Assembly (NCBI GenBank): GCA_019925095.2
Contig: CM034388.1
Span: 6,842,501-6,906,500 of the forward strand
Origin: Dendrolimus kikuchii
Lineage: Eukaryota; Arthropoda; Insecta; Lepidoptera; Lasiocampidae
Length of the DNA: 64,000 nucleotides
Reading direction: 5' to 3'
Shown piece by piece: positions 44,621 through 56,332 of this stretch; position 1 is the stretch's first letter; each line of letters starts with the position of its first letter. The notes under the pieces were generated by a model. It ran no database searches, had not been told where the DNA came from, and worked only from the letters and a program-made list of their open reading frames with translations. Both the position numbers and the translations under genes were made by a program.

Positions 44621-46904
44621 TTTATTTTAATACAAAAATAATAACTGAAAAATATTGATTATTTTATAATTGTGTATCATCACCTCACAATTAACACTTA
44701 TGGCTGTTTACGTAGTTACTTTAGCCCGATTTAAAATTTATAAAAATGAATATGTCACTAAACTGTCAAATCGTATTTAATAACAATTTTGCGGTAATGC
44801 TCGTCGAAACGCGTTATACGTTTGAGAATCAAACGAAGACTGGTTAGGGGTGGTTCCTTTAGGGGCGTGTTCCAACAGGGTGGCTTTTTCATACCCTAAG
44901 CTGCCATACGTCCATTTTATAAAGACCCACTCCACCATCGAGTTTCTAATATTTTTACTCACGTTTCCTACTTGTATAACTCTTGTAGAGGTCTTCTTAA
45001 TATTGGCGGTTAGTGCTACCCAATTTTTCTCTGTATCTATAACAGATAATCAAAATTAGCCTTTCTGAGCAATGTATAAAGTTTATTTTTGTACAATGTT
45101 GCTTAATAATGGAATTATTTCATTGGACATTATTGTATATGTGTTTTATTCATCGCTAAATTATATTTTAAAAGGGATAAAATTTCCTTTTCCATTTCGG
45201 TATTTTTATTGACTTATTAGTTTGTGGTTGGAAGATTTAATTATCTTTGTAGACGTTTAGTGTACATTTTAGGGTTTAGTTGCAATTTTGGCAAAAGCGG
45301 AACACATAAAATCATCGTGTCCGCCCGCCCGTCTGTCTTCGTATGCAGTAATTAGTCTCAGAAATTACTAGGTCTATATAGATGAAATTTAACGAGAAAG
45401 CGTATAATTTATACGCTTTCTTATAGTATACCATTATACAAGTATGTGGTAGTGGTCAAACCACGATAAAATAAAGATTAAGGGTGACCAGCTCACCACC
45501 ATACATATATTTTTTTACTGTAAAATATTGACAAAATGTAGCAAGTTCTTAAGAAGTCTAGGACCCTTGTAAGGTTTCGTATTGGTGACAAGAATGCACT
45601 GTTGTCGTCATTTGGCTACGAAATCATAATAAAGCATAAATGCTTTTGCATTATTTCAAAAAGTAGGTACTCATCATACCTACTTTTTGACTGTTCAAAA
45701 CATTTCCATTTTTAAACTCTACAACTTGGACTTTTCCAGAATTTTACACTTGATAGCTCAAGAGCTAAAAGATACAGGCACAATTTTTATAAGTTAGACT
45801 TTAGAAGCTAATATCTCCGTACCTATGAATAAAAAATGTATTAAGAAAAATCGGTATAATTCTAAGAGCTGACTCCAGACACTAGCATATAGATATATTG
45901 AGAGAAATTTCAACCCTCAGGCGGCCATCCCTAATTTTTAATTGTACGTGGCTTTATTATATCATTATGTAGCGCTTTTGTTGTAGGTATAGATTAAACC
46001 TTCTTGGCAAATCTCGTCTATACAGACTCAATAGTTTTTGAGACAAGTGATTGTAACATATAACGATAGACGCGCGGACATTGTTGGAATCTCCAAGAAA
46101 AAGTTTTTACATGTTTAATACGGCCAAGTACAGGCCACGAAACATACCTAGTATTTAAAAGAAACTAAAATAGTTTAATTCGCCCAGTACAGGTGTCTAA
46201 ATAAAGCAGAAAATAATACTGGCGCCACTTTCGCAAATTTTTCTATACTCTAGCAAGTCCAATATTAGTAATTTTGATACTTTAGTAATTTTTAGTATTA
46301 CGTAAAACATCGTGCAAGTATCAAGTTGCTTTATTTACGACTTACACATTTTGTCAACATAACCTATAATAATATTTTCTTAGTTTTCGCGACTATTATA
46401 CACAATAAAACTACGTTTTAACGGTTTTAAGCGCGGTAATTTATTTGATTTTTATTATTCCGACGTTTCGGCAACTTTTGAATAGCCGTGATCAAAGAAA
46501 AAGATGTCAAGTGTCAATGAATATTCTTAAAGTTTTATTTAGCCTACCGCCAACTTATTCATTTTAATTATTTAGTTTTAATTTTATTAATGGTTATTAT
46601 TTACTCTATGGAAGCCTAATCTAATTTACCACCGTATGTTTTACGGACACGATGAAAGTATAAGAGTTCCCCTTTCACAAAAATGACTACGGAACCATAA
46701 TAAATGGTCTTAGTAAATAAAAATATTGAAATAACCTCAGTAATCGCATATATGAATCGCGAATGTCACTTTCAGCGAGCAATAATAGTCTTTTTGCCAA
46801 AAATTCTGGTATGAGGTCGAGTGAATTGAAACGAGGGTTAGAGAAGGGGAAGCATCGTTGTGCGGATATAATTTATCCGAATTAAAAAACGGTGTAAATT
46901 TTTT
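44613..46904. other. region upstream of the Dbx start
   Basis: Should hold the 5' untranslated region and promoter, but no start site could be fixed. 45285-45460 is a dispersed repeat with a 13-bp palindrome (agaaagcgtataa-t-ttatacgctttct, about 45395-45421). 46420-46520 resembles another dispersed repeat (attattccgacgtttcggc). No other gene. Confidence 0.45.
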
Positions 46905-47225
46905 CTTTTTATAAAATGTGGCATGAACTTTTAGCGGGAATATGAAAAGTGTTGTTATGTTATTTTTTTCACAACAATTAACGTACTACTAAGTAGTTGG
47001 GTTGAAAGTGAACAATGTTTTTCTTTAATAATTGGAAGCGAACAAATTAGCAAATGGACCATTTGGCGGTAAGTGGATGTAGAATGTTGATTGTTTTTAA
47101 GCAAGATTTGTGTTTATGTTGTAAAATTCAACTGTTTAGTGAGATTTGTCTTTTGAGCTGTCACAAAAAAAATTTCGGCAGAAGCTTTCGATTGGTAATG
47201 TAGTACCGGTCAGATAGGCCAGAAT
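46905..47225 (+). repeat. diverged relative of the 36541 repeat core
   Basis: Follows the same order: ttagcgggaatatgaaaagt, then gtagaatgttgattgttttt, aaattcaactgtttagtgag and cttttgagctgtcacaa. Confidence 0.6.
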
Positions 47226-47503
47226 ATTTACAAAAAAAAGCGCTGTTTCTTCTGGTGTCCTTTTTTCGGGCTATGAAATTTCTTATATTCTTCCAGCCCG
47301 AATGGACGTTAGCCAACCCCGACGTGTCAATCTCTCAGGTTGTCAGTGGAAAAAATTTGGCTTGTCCAGCTTCTTCTTTTCGCAGTTAGTCACACATCTA
47401 GAATTGCAGTTATATGTAAGCAAAGGTTTTACATTCTTTCAGACAGTTCTTTGAGCTGTCTGCTGAACATCAGCAATAAAAATTATAGATATTAGATTAA
47501 TTT

Positions 47504-47753
47504 TGACGGCCTCTGTGGTTGAGCGGGCTAAGCCTTTGCCGGCTTACCTCACTGCAACACAGAGGCTCCGGGTTCGATTCCTGGTATAGTAAATTTCGGA
47601 AACGTGTTTTCTTCGTTATTTGCTATGGTTTGGGTGTTTGGGATCGGCCCCAGAGTAGTAGTACGTGGTATATTACCCATAACACAAGCCTAACTTGCTT
47701 AATTTGGTGACATACAATATGTGTGTTTGTCTGCTGATTATTATTATTATTTT
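47504..47753 (+). mobile_element. S3 tRNA-derived SINE with both polymerase III boxes
   Basis: The head is tRNA-like: box A TGGTTGAGCGG at 47516-47526 and an exact box B GGTTCGATTCC at 47571-47581, 44 bp apart. A non-tRNA body follows and the end is (att)n-type, ctgattattattattatttt. Diverged relatives: 34401-34615 (tail) and 59555-59700. The tRNA part would not fold as a complete tRNA, so it is not annotated as a tRNA gene. A short S1-tail scrap (ctgctgaacatcagcaataaa) lies just before it at 47459-47482. Confidence 0.9.
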
Positions 47754-49222
47754 ATAATATTTTATATGTGCTTTTAGATAAAAGGGCAGTCCGTCCACCT
47801 GGTTGTCAGTAGCTACCGTCGCCCATGGACTACTGCAACACTAAGTAATTCGAAGTGTTACCTCAGGCATCTAGACTTGAGAATTGAAGGTATTTAGGAA
47901 AACCGCGGCAGAGAGTATATTCCTCGACTTGTACGTACATATGGAATGAATGATCAAACGTCACGTACAGTGAACGACTTCCATGTGTCGGTATATTCCA
48001 TCATATCTTGCGTTGCAAATGTGTGTAGGATTCGGTGATCACTTACTTACTCAGGTAAATAGTAAGCCTATCGCTTATTTTCGGTCATTACCTAAATGGA
48101 GTTCGCTATCTTGCTCACGCATTACCGCATTTTTGAAGATATGAATTTTGTAGAATTTAGATACTGATGTCAAATTTGTGGTCTAAGAATCTCAACAATA
48201 ATATTACGAATATTTCGTAGCAATTTGGTTCGACAAATATTTATATCCTAATTCAAACAACTTAAAAGTATTTTCGGATATTCCTCAATAACGGAATTAT
48301 CCGAATACACAACACTTATCCGTTAGACATTTGGCCGACTTAAAGAAAAAAGCTATACAACTCTTAGCCACACCCTCTATTTTATTATTGGTCATAGCTA
48401 TTCATAAAGAATATCCTATATTCCATAGTTATCACAAAATATTTTAGACTTTCTGTCATGTACATTATAGTTCATATTATGTTGTAAGTTTAGGAGTTCC
48501 AATGGAAAATTGTTATACTTTAGTACCAAGTGTTCATCATTCTATACAATCCAAGTAGAATAGTAAAAATGATTATCTCTGTACTCTAACACGTCCACTG
48601 CGGGACCTGTTTTAATGAACTTTCAGCTGATATGTTTGACAGGCCCCAACTGAACTCTTTCAGTTGTGTTAAAGGACCTATTCATATGTCTCATGTTTCA
48701 ATAGTTTGCTTAAAGTTCTATAATTAAATATACCTGTATTGTACGAAATAATTTGGCACTCGTGCGTTTGTGGCTTATTTAAACCTCAGTCTTTTATAAG
48801 TTGTTGGAGTGGATTTGTTATCTGATACTCAGATACGTAAAGATAAAAGAAAATAACGAGTTTTGTATTCTTCAGTCGATAATATATGCAATCTATAGTT
48901 ATTTTATGTTGTAAAATATATCTCTCTGAAATAAATTTGATTAACAAATATTAACATTTTCCAATAAGCCTATATATAACCTTAAGATCAACTTGTACAG
49001 ATTTCTACAACATAAAGAAATATATATTTATCTGTATACCCATGTGTTGAGAGTGAGTGCAGAGAATTCGCACACCAGCCAGAGAGTAGGCAAACTTCAC
49101 ACCGCACCAGGTAGCGCTGCAGCGCCGTGAAATCTATGTTGAGGCATTTTTGACCTCAACTCGCAGTAAAGGTGTGTTTTGTTAGTTTAATTTTAAATCT
49201 ATTTAATTAGTAAATAATATAT
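47754..49222. other. no gene recognised
   Basis: 47780-47850 is a minus-strand scrap of an S1/S4-type tail (gtccgtccacctggttgtc, taccgtcgcccatgg). The rest is AT-rich; 49060-49165 is GC-richer and unassigned. Confidence 0.45.
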
Positions 49223-49688
49223 TGTTGCGACCGAGGTGCCGACAAACGCAAATTCACACCTGCAGCCCTGTAGAAACACATTTTATTACCCTTTTGGCAA
49301 TTGGCCTTCTTTTGTTTACTTTATGTTTAAAATTTGTGATTAGAAAAACAGCCTATTGTGTATTGTAATCTTTTATGACAGTCATTAGCCAGGTGTGATT
49401 CTAGGAAATTCGGTCACGCGGCCGAGCAGACATATTGCATCCGTGCCGTATAAAACAATGCCTCGATTGATGGACGAGGCAGTCGAGCGACCACAAGCGG
49501 AGTAAAACTTGTGTACATTCGGTAATCTAATTAGTGACGGACTTTGCGCGGATTTTTGAATCGTGCATTACGTTTGTACTAGTTGTGTTCAGTTATATTT
49601 ATACCTGTGTTATATGTGTTTGTATAGTTCTAATAATTTCTATAATATTTCCAACGGCATTTTAATTCGAGTCCTGCAATTCGTAACA
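49223..49688 (+). mobile_element. solo LTR, same family as 29718-30234, with ATAT duplication
   Basis: 466 bp, beginning TGTTGCGACC and ending TTCGTAACA, flanked by ATAT (49219-49222, 49689-49692). Shares with the other LTR agaaacacattttattac, tcattagccaggtgt, a TATA-type cgtataaaaca, tgtacattcggtaatctaat, acctgtgttat and attcgagtcc. No internal retrotransposon genes are adjacent. Confidence 0.88.
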
Positions 49689-49692
49689 ATAT

Positions 49693-49959
49693 AATATAAA
49701 CAATGTAAACGTTTGTGTTAATTTCATGATTTAAATTAAAAATAACTAATCCTTACGTAACATTTTAGACTATTTGCACACGTAATTTATTTAGACAATT
49801 TTGGAATGGTTTCGTCTAAAATATGTTTTTTATACTTACATATAATAAAACTGTAGAGGTCGAATTTCTGTACAATGAAAACAAATGCTAAAAACCAAGT
49901 CAGGGGTGCAAGAAGTGAAATAGAACTAATTTAGACTTTTTTCAAATTTTTTGTTTCTC
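49693..49959. other. no gene recognised
   Basis: AT-rich sequence. Confidence 0.4.
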
Positions 49960-50168
49960 CGTTTGTTTGTTAGTCTGTTTGTCTGTCTGTTTGTACCGGC
50001 TAATCTCCGAAACGACTGGACCGATTTAAATGAATTTTTGTATGGTGGTAGCTTATATCCCTAGCCAACAACATATAGGATACTTTTGATCTCGAAAAAT
50101 TAAATAGTTCCCGAGGGATAGTTAAAAAACCGCACCACGCGGACAAAGTCGCGGGCATCAGCTAGTAA
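49960..50168 (-). repeat. dispersed repeat ending in actagctgatgcccgcg (complement)
   Basis: Reads, in complement, actagctgatgcccgcgac, then ggtgcggttttttaactatc, atataagctaccaccatac and ccggtacaaacagacagac. Same type as 28684-29125. Confidence 0.7.
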
Positions 50169-50432
50169 ATGATAAAATTTTAAAAAGCAAGACAAAAGAG
50201 AGGATGACGTGTGGCACCATCTACTCATGTATTATTTAGGAGCTTTTTGGAATCACATTTTTACTGGACCATTGTCAATATCATATACAGCATTCTTTTT
50301 CAATTCTCGTCAAAACAGCAATAACTCTTCGCGAAGCAGTGTATATTTATAGAGTAGGATGTAACTTATAATTCTGTATGACCTTCATTATTTTCATATT
50401 CTTATTAGTTTGAACAAAATCTTGAATTTTGA
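50169..50432. other. no gene recognised
   Basis: AT-rich sequence. Confidence 0.4.
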
Positions 50433-50921
50433 ATGTATTACTTAAAATGGTGCCTAAACAACAAAGGGATTGACAGTACCCTGCCACCCTATTTTTATTT
50501 AATATTATTTAAATCGCACAATATTTATGCAATTATATCAATTTGTTATGGACAGTTGTTGAATGGGTTGTCACAACAGGATCAACCCTTGCTTACCCAA
50601 TTTTGCAGAATAATAAAAGGGTGTTATGAGTTTGAACATCGAAGAACAGTAGGTATTGAATGTTTATACTTGGAATCACAGACTTGCTTAGAATTATATC
50701 ATCATTATATTTAACATCTTTGAATGAAGCACTTACATCTACTTGTCCTTTTTAAATATGGTACTGCACGATTTGTGTATCCAGCCAGTGGTAAGCATCT
50801 AGGAGTATTCAGAGTAAAAATAATCTACAAGCAAAGACTCAACCAAATTATAAGTCGTCCATTGACACTAAACGAGGGACTTCTTTTAGGTAACAGTTCG
50901 AAAAGGAACATTTCACTATAA
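50412..50921 (+). pseudogene. possible decayed coding sequence, unidentified
   Basis: One frame over about 165 codons is broken by only three stops (50430, 50712 and 50721 regions), fewer than expected in such AT-rich DNA. It reads FEQNLEF, stop, MYYLKWCLNNKG, STLPPYFYLILFKSHN, GQLLNGLSQQDQPLLTQFC, LESQTCLELYHHY, then LLVLFKYGTARFVYPASGKH and RPLTLNEGLLLGN. The mix of residues looks protein-like rather than translated repeat. I do not recognise the family. A processed retrocopy or an unknown transposon product are both possible. It lies about 6 kb upstream of the Dbx start. Confidence 0.4.
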
Positions 50922-50939
50922 ACACAAACGCATAATTCA

Positions 50940-51060
50940 GTCATAAATAACTAGGGACTTATTATTCAGTATTAGCCAAATATTAAACTTTTTTGAAAAT
51001 AATTGCACTTTAAAATAACGGCACAGTAAAACATCACTGTTCATGCTCCCGCTAAAAACA
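50940..51060 (-). repeat. scrap of the 36541 repeat core
   Basis: Complement of gagcatgaacagtgatgtt and ttgcactttaaaataacgg follow the core order. Weak. Confidence 0.4.
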
Positions 51061-51064
51061 CTTA

Positions 51065-51209
51065 TGGCGCGTTCCTACATCTCACTAATAGTTCTTTTGC
51101 CTTACTATCAGTAAAATTTTGAAATAAGCTCCCTACAAGTAATATAAAATTCAACCGATCGTAAGGCAAGTGATTAAATATTATAATAGTAAGATATAGG
51201 AATCGGCCA
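51065..51209. mobile_element. palindromic miniature element with TTA duplication
   Basis: Ends TGGCgcgttcctacatct and agatataggaatcGGCCA are inverted repeats; TTA flanks both sides (51062-51064, 51210-51212). Inner block gccttact recurs in inverted form. A 3-bp TTA target and this structure suggest a PIF/Harbinger-type origin (inference). Confidence 0.82.
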
Positions 51210-51212
51210 TTA

Positions 51213-51800
51213 AAGCTTTTAATAACCTTAAAACTGCTATTCAACAGGAATATGTATAATAATTATTTCTGGCTAACCTTAAACGTCATGCGAACTGCAT
51301 TTCAAAATCATAAAGAAAAATTAATAATAATTTATTATCTGAATTTATTTGACAGTTATTTACGCGGGAGTCCCGCACGTGCCGTCTGCTACTGCCATCA
51401 TTGTTTCATTGGACTCGCTATTTTGATATGGTGATTGTGTTTTGTCATAATTATTTTATTTATAAAACAGATTTATTATTAGCTAATGGCATATTTTACG
51501 CTACATTTTTGAATTTGGTTATATTCAAATGAGATACGGTTAAGGATTTAAAAGTTAAAGCGTTATGCAATAAATTATGTATGGTTTTCACGGATTTATA
51601 GTGTTCTTTGAAGACTCAGAGCGGCACAGCTCTCTGGTTTAGAAGACCTTCAGTTCCTGCTTCAGATGGCAGTAAATGGATATTAGTATTTATTGGAGGA
51701 TTACTCCAGCCAAATGCTTGTAACTCAATGCTTGCTGGAACGATGGTGGTTCCGCCTTATATACTGTTTACAAGGAACACGCGGATTCTATTTTTGAATT
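51213..51800. other. no gene recognised
   Basis: AT-rich. The 85-codon frame at 51608-51865 runs into the next repeat and is not convincing. Confidence 0.4.
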
Positions 51801-51870
51801 TTTTAACCGACTTCAAAAAAAGGAGGAGGTTCTCAATACATCGGGATCTTTTTTTTCAAATATAAGATCT
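51801..51870 (+). repeat. AACCGACTT-family left end
   Basis: tttttaaccgacttcaaaaaaaggaggaggttctcaata, the best-preserved left terminus in the window (two segments quoted as one landmark, positions 51801-51838). Confidence 0.85.
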
Positions 51871-52675
51871 CAACCTGAGTAGGTATATTTAAGAAATGTT
51901 ATACGACCTATGACAAATTCACATTTAAAAACAAAATAAAGATTACATTAGACACAAATTGATAGAGTTTTGACAATTTCAAATAATTAAGTTATACAAA
52001 TTCGTATTTTCAACAAAATAAAGTAATAAATTAAAGAGATATTAAGTTCAGAGAAGTAAAGTTTTAAAAAACAAAAATTATAAAAATTTGGATAGATAAT
52101 CGTATGTATTCCAAGTCCTTATCATAAGCACCGAAATAAATGTGGCAAGGCCATAGACCACTGGAACCAAACATCAAGGGAACAGTTTGAAATCCTAGGA
52201 TTGTCGTTCTTACTTATAAATTATATTATTCTATCGATTCAATGGCAATTACCTGCATCCTGGGTATGAATGAGCGCTATTATTTCCTGGGTACATTCTA
52301 ACTTAATTTTGATTTTACCATCCATCCATTTTCCTGAATATGTTTGAAAAAAATCCAATGGCATAGTGAAAAACGTAACGTTAATTTTATTAAAGTAAAA
52401 GTTGCAGTAGTAGACAAATCTGCAGAACACGACTAAAATTAAAATATTAATACCGACATCTATTGAATAATAGAAAATACAAATACTTTCCATTTTGCAT
52501 AGACATCTAGTATTGAGTAGTGATCAACGGGTTCTGTGAAAGCTTAAAGGAAATGAAAGTATAATAATCCCCGGCAACGTAAATTGGCCAGTCTTAAGAT
52601 GCGCAAAAGTCGTTTTTAGGTCTCTTTGCTTGTCAAGCGGGACGCGGGGAATGAGGTACAAACAGCGATTGGTAC
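51871..52675. other. no gene recognised
   Basis: AT-rich sequence without recognised features. Confidence 0.4.
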
Positions 52676-52683
52676 CTCAGGGA

Positions 52684-55600
52684 CAGGGCTGGGCAAAATA
52701 CATGGTTTCCTTTAATTGAAATACAAATTACAAAATACTGTCTCGCATGTATTTAAAATACGAAATACAAAATACTTTTACGTCGGGTATTTGAAATATA
52801 AAATACAAAATACAGCATTTCAACTATCTGTATTTAAAATACAAAATACAAAATACCGTCAGGTGTCAGATTATGTAAATAAAATATTCTCAAAAATTAA
52901 ATAATAATTATTATTAGGGCCTTGCCTATGAAATTGCCGTTTTTTCTGAAATAAGTTAACCTAATTTTATTATATTTTATTTTATTCTAATCTTCACGGC
53001 CTTGAAGATAGGGACCTTTCCATCTTGTAGGTACGCGTAGATTTTGGTGGTTCCACCCAGATTTATGCGTGCTTATATCGGTCCCATGACAGGGAATGCG
53101 CAAGGACTGAAACAGCTCGCTTTTTTTGAACACGTTCAGGAGTTGACCGACAAAGTTTTTGGGCAGTATCCTTTAGCAGAGGTAGTCATAGTCGGGAATT
53201 TTAATGCTCATCACGCTGAGTGGTTGGGTTCCGTTAGAACTAGTCTGCCAGGGACTACTGCCTACGATTTTGCTCTCACCCATGGATTCACTCAGGTGAT
53301 TACGGAGTTTACCCGAATATCGGATAGTGTGGATCATGAGCCTTCTTTGCTGGATCTTCTGCTGACCACACACCCGGAGAAATACCAGATCTCCATCAGT
53401 GCTCTACTGGGAACCTCTGATCATTGTCTGGTATCTTCGGTGGTGCCCCTACCTATTCCCGATCAGACTCGTCTCGGTGGACGACGGAAGGTGTGGCGAT
53501 ACAAGTCAACAGATTGGGATTGACTCCGTAAATTCTATGCATCCTACCTATAGAGGCAGTTATGTTTCTCGTCGGAAGATTCTGATGCGAGCACAGACTC
53601 GATCGCCGATGTAGTACTGCAGGGAATGGAATGTTTCATTCCAAACTCAACGGTACCTATCGGTGGTACGAGTAAACCACTATGGTTTGATAAGTCCAGC
53701 AGTGAGGCTGTAAAGCTAAAGCAACAGGCTTATCGAGCCTGGACTGCAGCGCGGGCTCGTCAGGATCCAAGTTCTTTTAACATGAAAAAGATATACAATG
53801 CCGCCCCCACGTCTCTTAAAAAAAAGCTCGCGAGAGCAAAATTCGATCACATCGGCAGAATTGGTGAGCGCCTCTCTAGCTACTCTTCTGGGACTAGAGC
53901 TTTTTGGGCCCTCGCCAAAGCTGTCGAATGAAACTTTTGTCGGGCGTTTCTTCCACCTCTGCGCACAGTGGACGACCGTCTGGTACACGCCGCCAAAGAT
54001 AAAGTCAATTTTCTGGATGAAATCTTTGCGGCCAATTCACCTCTTGACGACGTAGGAGAAACTCCACCTACAATCCCTGAGTGTGAATCTAGAATGTCGG
54101 AGGTGCGCTTTACTCAAAAAGCAGTTCGATGTGCTCTCCTCTCCCTCGACGTCAAAAAGTCTTCTGGCCCTGATGGCATTCCTGCCATTGTGCTGCAGAC
54201 GTGTTTAGCTGAGCAGTCCCCAGCCAGTCCTTGCTCGACTTTTCACTGTCTCTTACTACAAGGGTTGTGTCCTCGCTTCGTGGAAGATTGCCCATGTGCA
54301 CCTTGTCCCCAAAAAAGGGGACCTAACAGACACGTCGAATAGGCCTATAGCAATAACCTTTTTGCTGTCAATGGTGATGGAGCGTATTATCAACACGCAG
54401 TTTCTGTGTTATCTTGAAGATTCCCAGCTGCTAAATGATCGGCAATACGGCTTCCGCCAGGGTGGCTCAGCTCGGGATCTCTTGGTTTACCTAACCCACC
54501 GTTGGGCTGAAGCCATTGAGAATTGCAAAGGGGAAGCACTGGCAGTTAGTCTAGAATTCTAGATGTTGCTAAGGCCTTCGACCGGGTCTGGCACAGGGCT
54601 CTTCTATCGGAGCGGCCATCGTATGGGATACCCTAAGGGCCTTACACCTGGCTATCCAGCTTTCTTGATGAGCGCAGCATTCAAGTCGTTGTCGACGGTT
54701 GTTGCTCAAGTTTCAAGCCCATCAACGCTGGTGTGCCCCAGGATTGTGTGCTATCGCCAAAGTTGTTCATTTTACATATCAATGATATGTTGTCTATTCG
54801 CAACATTCATTGCAATGCGGATGACAGCACAGGCAATGCGCAGTACTCTGGTCGTGCAAACGTCCCTCGATCATTCAATCATGATCTGAAGTAAAAGATT
54901 GCTTAGAGAGAGTCTCTGAATGGGGTAGAAAAAACCTAATCTATTTCAACCCCAAGAAGACATAGGTCTACGTATTCTCTTCCAAAAAAACTCCATTCGA
55001 GCAATCGCTTTAGTTCCAAGGAACTCCCCTTACCACCTCCAAGAGTATTGGGATCCTCGGTGTTGACATCGCGAGCGATGTTCAGGGGACATCTTGAAGG
55101 CAAGTCAAAACTTGCCTCTAAGAAGCTGGGAGTGTTAAACCGGTCCAAGAAGTACTTCACACCGCAGCAACGCAACCCAGGTGAGCCCGCATATGGAGTA
55201 CTGCTCACACTTTTGGGCTGGAGCACCTGACTACCAACTCAATCCCCTAGACTGTGTTCAACGTCGAGCCGTTCGCGTTGTTGATAATCCCATACTCACA
55301 GCCGGTCTAGATACGCTTGGCCTTATGAGAACCTTCGCTTCTCTCTGCGTATTCTACTCACTGTATAACGGGGAGTATTCGGAAGAACTGTATAGAACGG
55401 TGTATTCGTCGTCCTTCTACCATCGAACCGCTCGCCATGTGTTGGGATTTTACCCCCACTTTCTTAAGCCGCTTCACTCATATACGCAACGGTTCTGTAG
55501 AACCTTTTTCGTACATACCGTGAGGATTTGGAATGAGCTCCCAGCCGAGGTTTTTCCACAGCGCTACGATATGGAGTTTTTCAAAAAGGGTGTCATAAAA

Positions 55601-56324
55601 TTTCTTCAAAGCCGGCAGCGGGTTGATGAAATCTCTGGTGTTGCAAATGTCCATAAGCGACGGTAACCGCTTTCCATCATGCGGGCCGTTAGCCTGTCTG
55701 CTGTACTCCAACTATAAAAAAAGATCGAAATTTCCAGAATGGAAGCGGACAAAAGAAGTAGTGCGTTCATTTTAGTATTCGCTCATAAAGGTCGTTGATG
55801 TTGCTTGTCGCTCTTACCGCGTTGCTGCCACGACGGTACTCTTATTCCATAATTACTCGAATTTTAACCATCCATGATGACGAAAAAGATTCAAATGCGA
55901 TGAAAACATAAGGCTTATCAATAAATAAATGTCTAATTTTTAAAAAACAATTTCATGTTTTCAAAGTAAAATTAATTTAAATTATATATCTTGGCCAAAA
56001 AAGAAACATTTATTTTAAATAGCCAGTACTTCAGAACGTACCTAATATTTAGCGGTCACCCTTTTGCTTATGAAAGCTATCAAGCGCTATTTTCTGAAGA
56101 ACACACCCATCAAATGTATGTAATAGCTAAATGTATTTTATGAAATGTATTTTGAAACCATAAGTATTTGAAATACTAATTACAAAATACCTCAGCGTCA
56201 GGTATTTGAAATACTAATTACAAATTACATTTTTAAGAAGTAATTGAAATACAAATACAAAATACGTATTTGTATTTCAATTACGTATTTTAATTACAAG
56301 TAATTGAAATACTGCCCAACCCTG
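52684..56324. mobile_element. hAT-type element with exact 8-bp duplication, carrying a LINE
   Basis: Left end CAGGGcTGGGCaaaata; right end (complement) CAGGGtTGGGCagtatt. The 8-mer CTCAGGGA flanks it exactly on both sides (52676-52683, 56325-56332). Subterminal regions are built of short aaatacaaaatac-type repeats (52725-52870 and 56160-56310). No hAT transposase is seen. A LINE fills 53035-55725; without it the element would be just under 1 kb, typical of a non-autonomous hAT. Confidence 0.92.
53035..55725 (+). pseudogene. Jockey-like LINE, 5' truncated and frameshifted
   Basis: A dead non-LTR retrotransposon inside the hAT element. Endonuclease remains: VIVGNFNAHHAEWLG, HEPSLLDLLLTTHPE, LGTSDHCLVS. 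Reverse transcriptase pieces follow in shifting frames: DVKKSSGPDGIPAIVL, VPKKGDLTDTSNRPIAITFL, LLNDRQYGFRQGGSA, FLMSAAF. The catalytic box reads NADD instead of YADD, so the enzyme was dead even in frame. Then LASKKLGVLNRSKKYFTP, PHMEYCSHFWAGAPDYQLNP, and FFVHTVRIWNELPAEVFP. The coding end SGVANVHKRR is followed by a short 3' end with an A-run at 55716. From about 55633 on, this 3' end is the same as the tail of every S1 copy. Jockey-clade assignment is from motif memory. Confidence 0.9.
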
Positions 56325-56332
56325 CTCAGGGA

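Noticed and set aside
47516..47581. Possible functional tRNA gene (good box A and box B).
   Set aside because: No acceptor-stem pairing or complete cloverleaf is visible, and the sequence continues into a SINE body and tail with relatives elsewhere.
53626..55666. A string of independent small genes.
   Set aside because: They are successive pieces of one frameshifted LINE polyprotein in the expected domain order.
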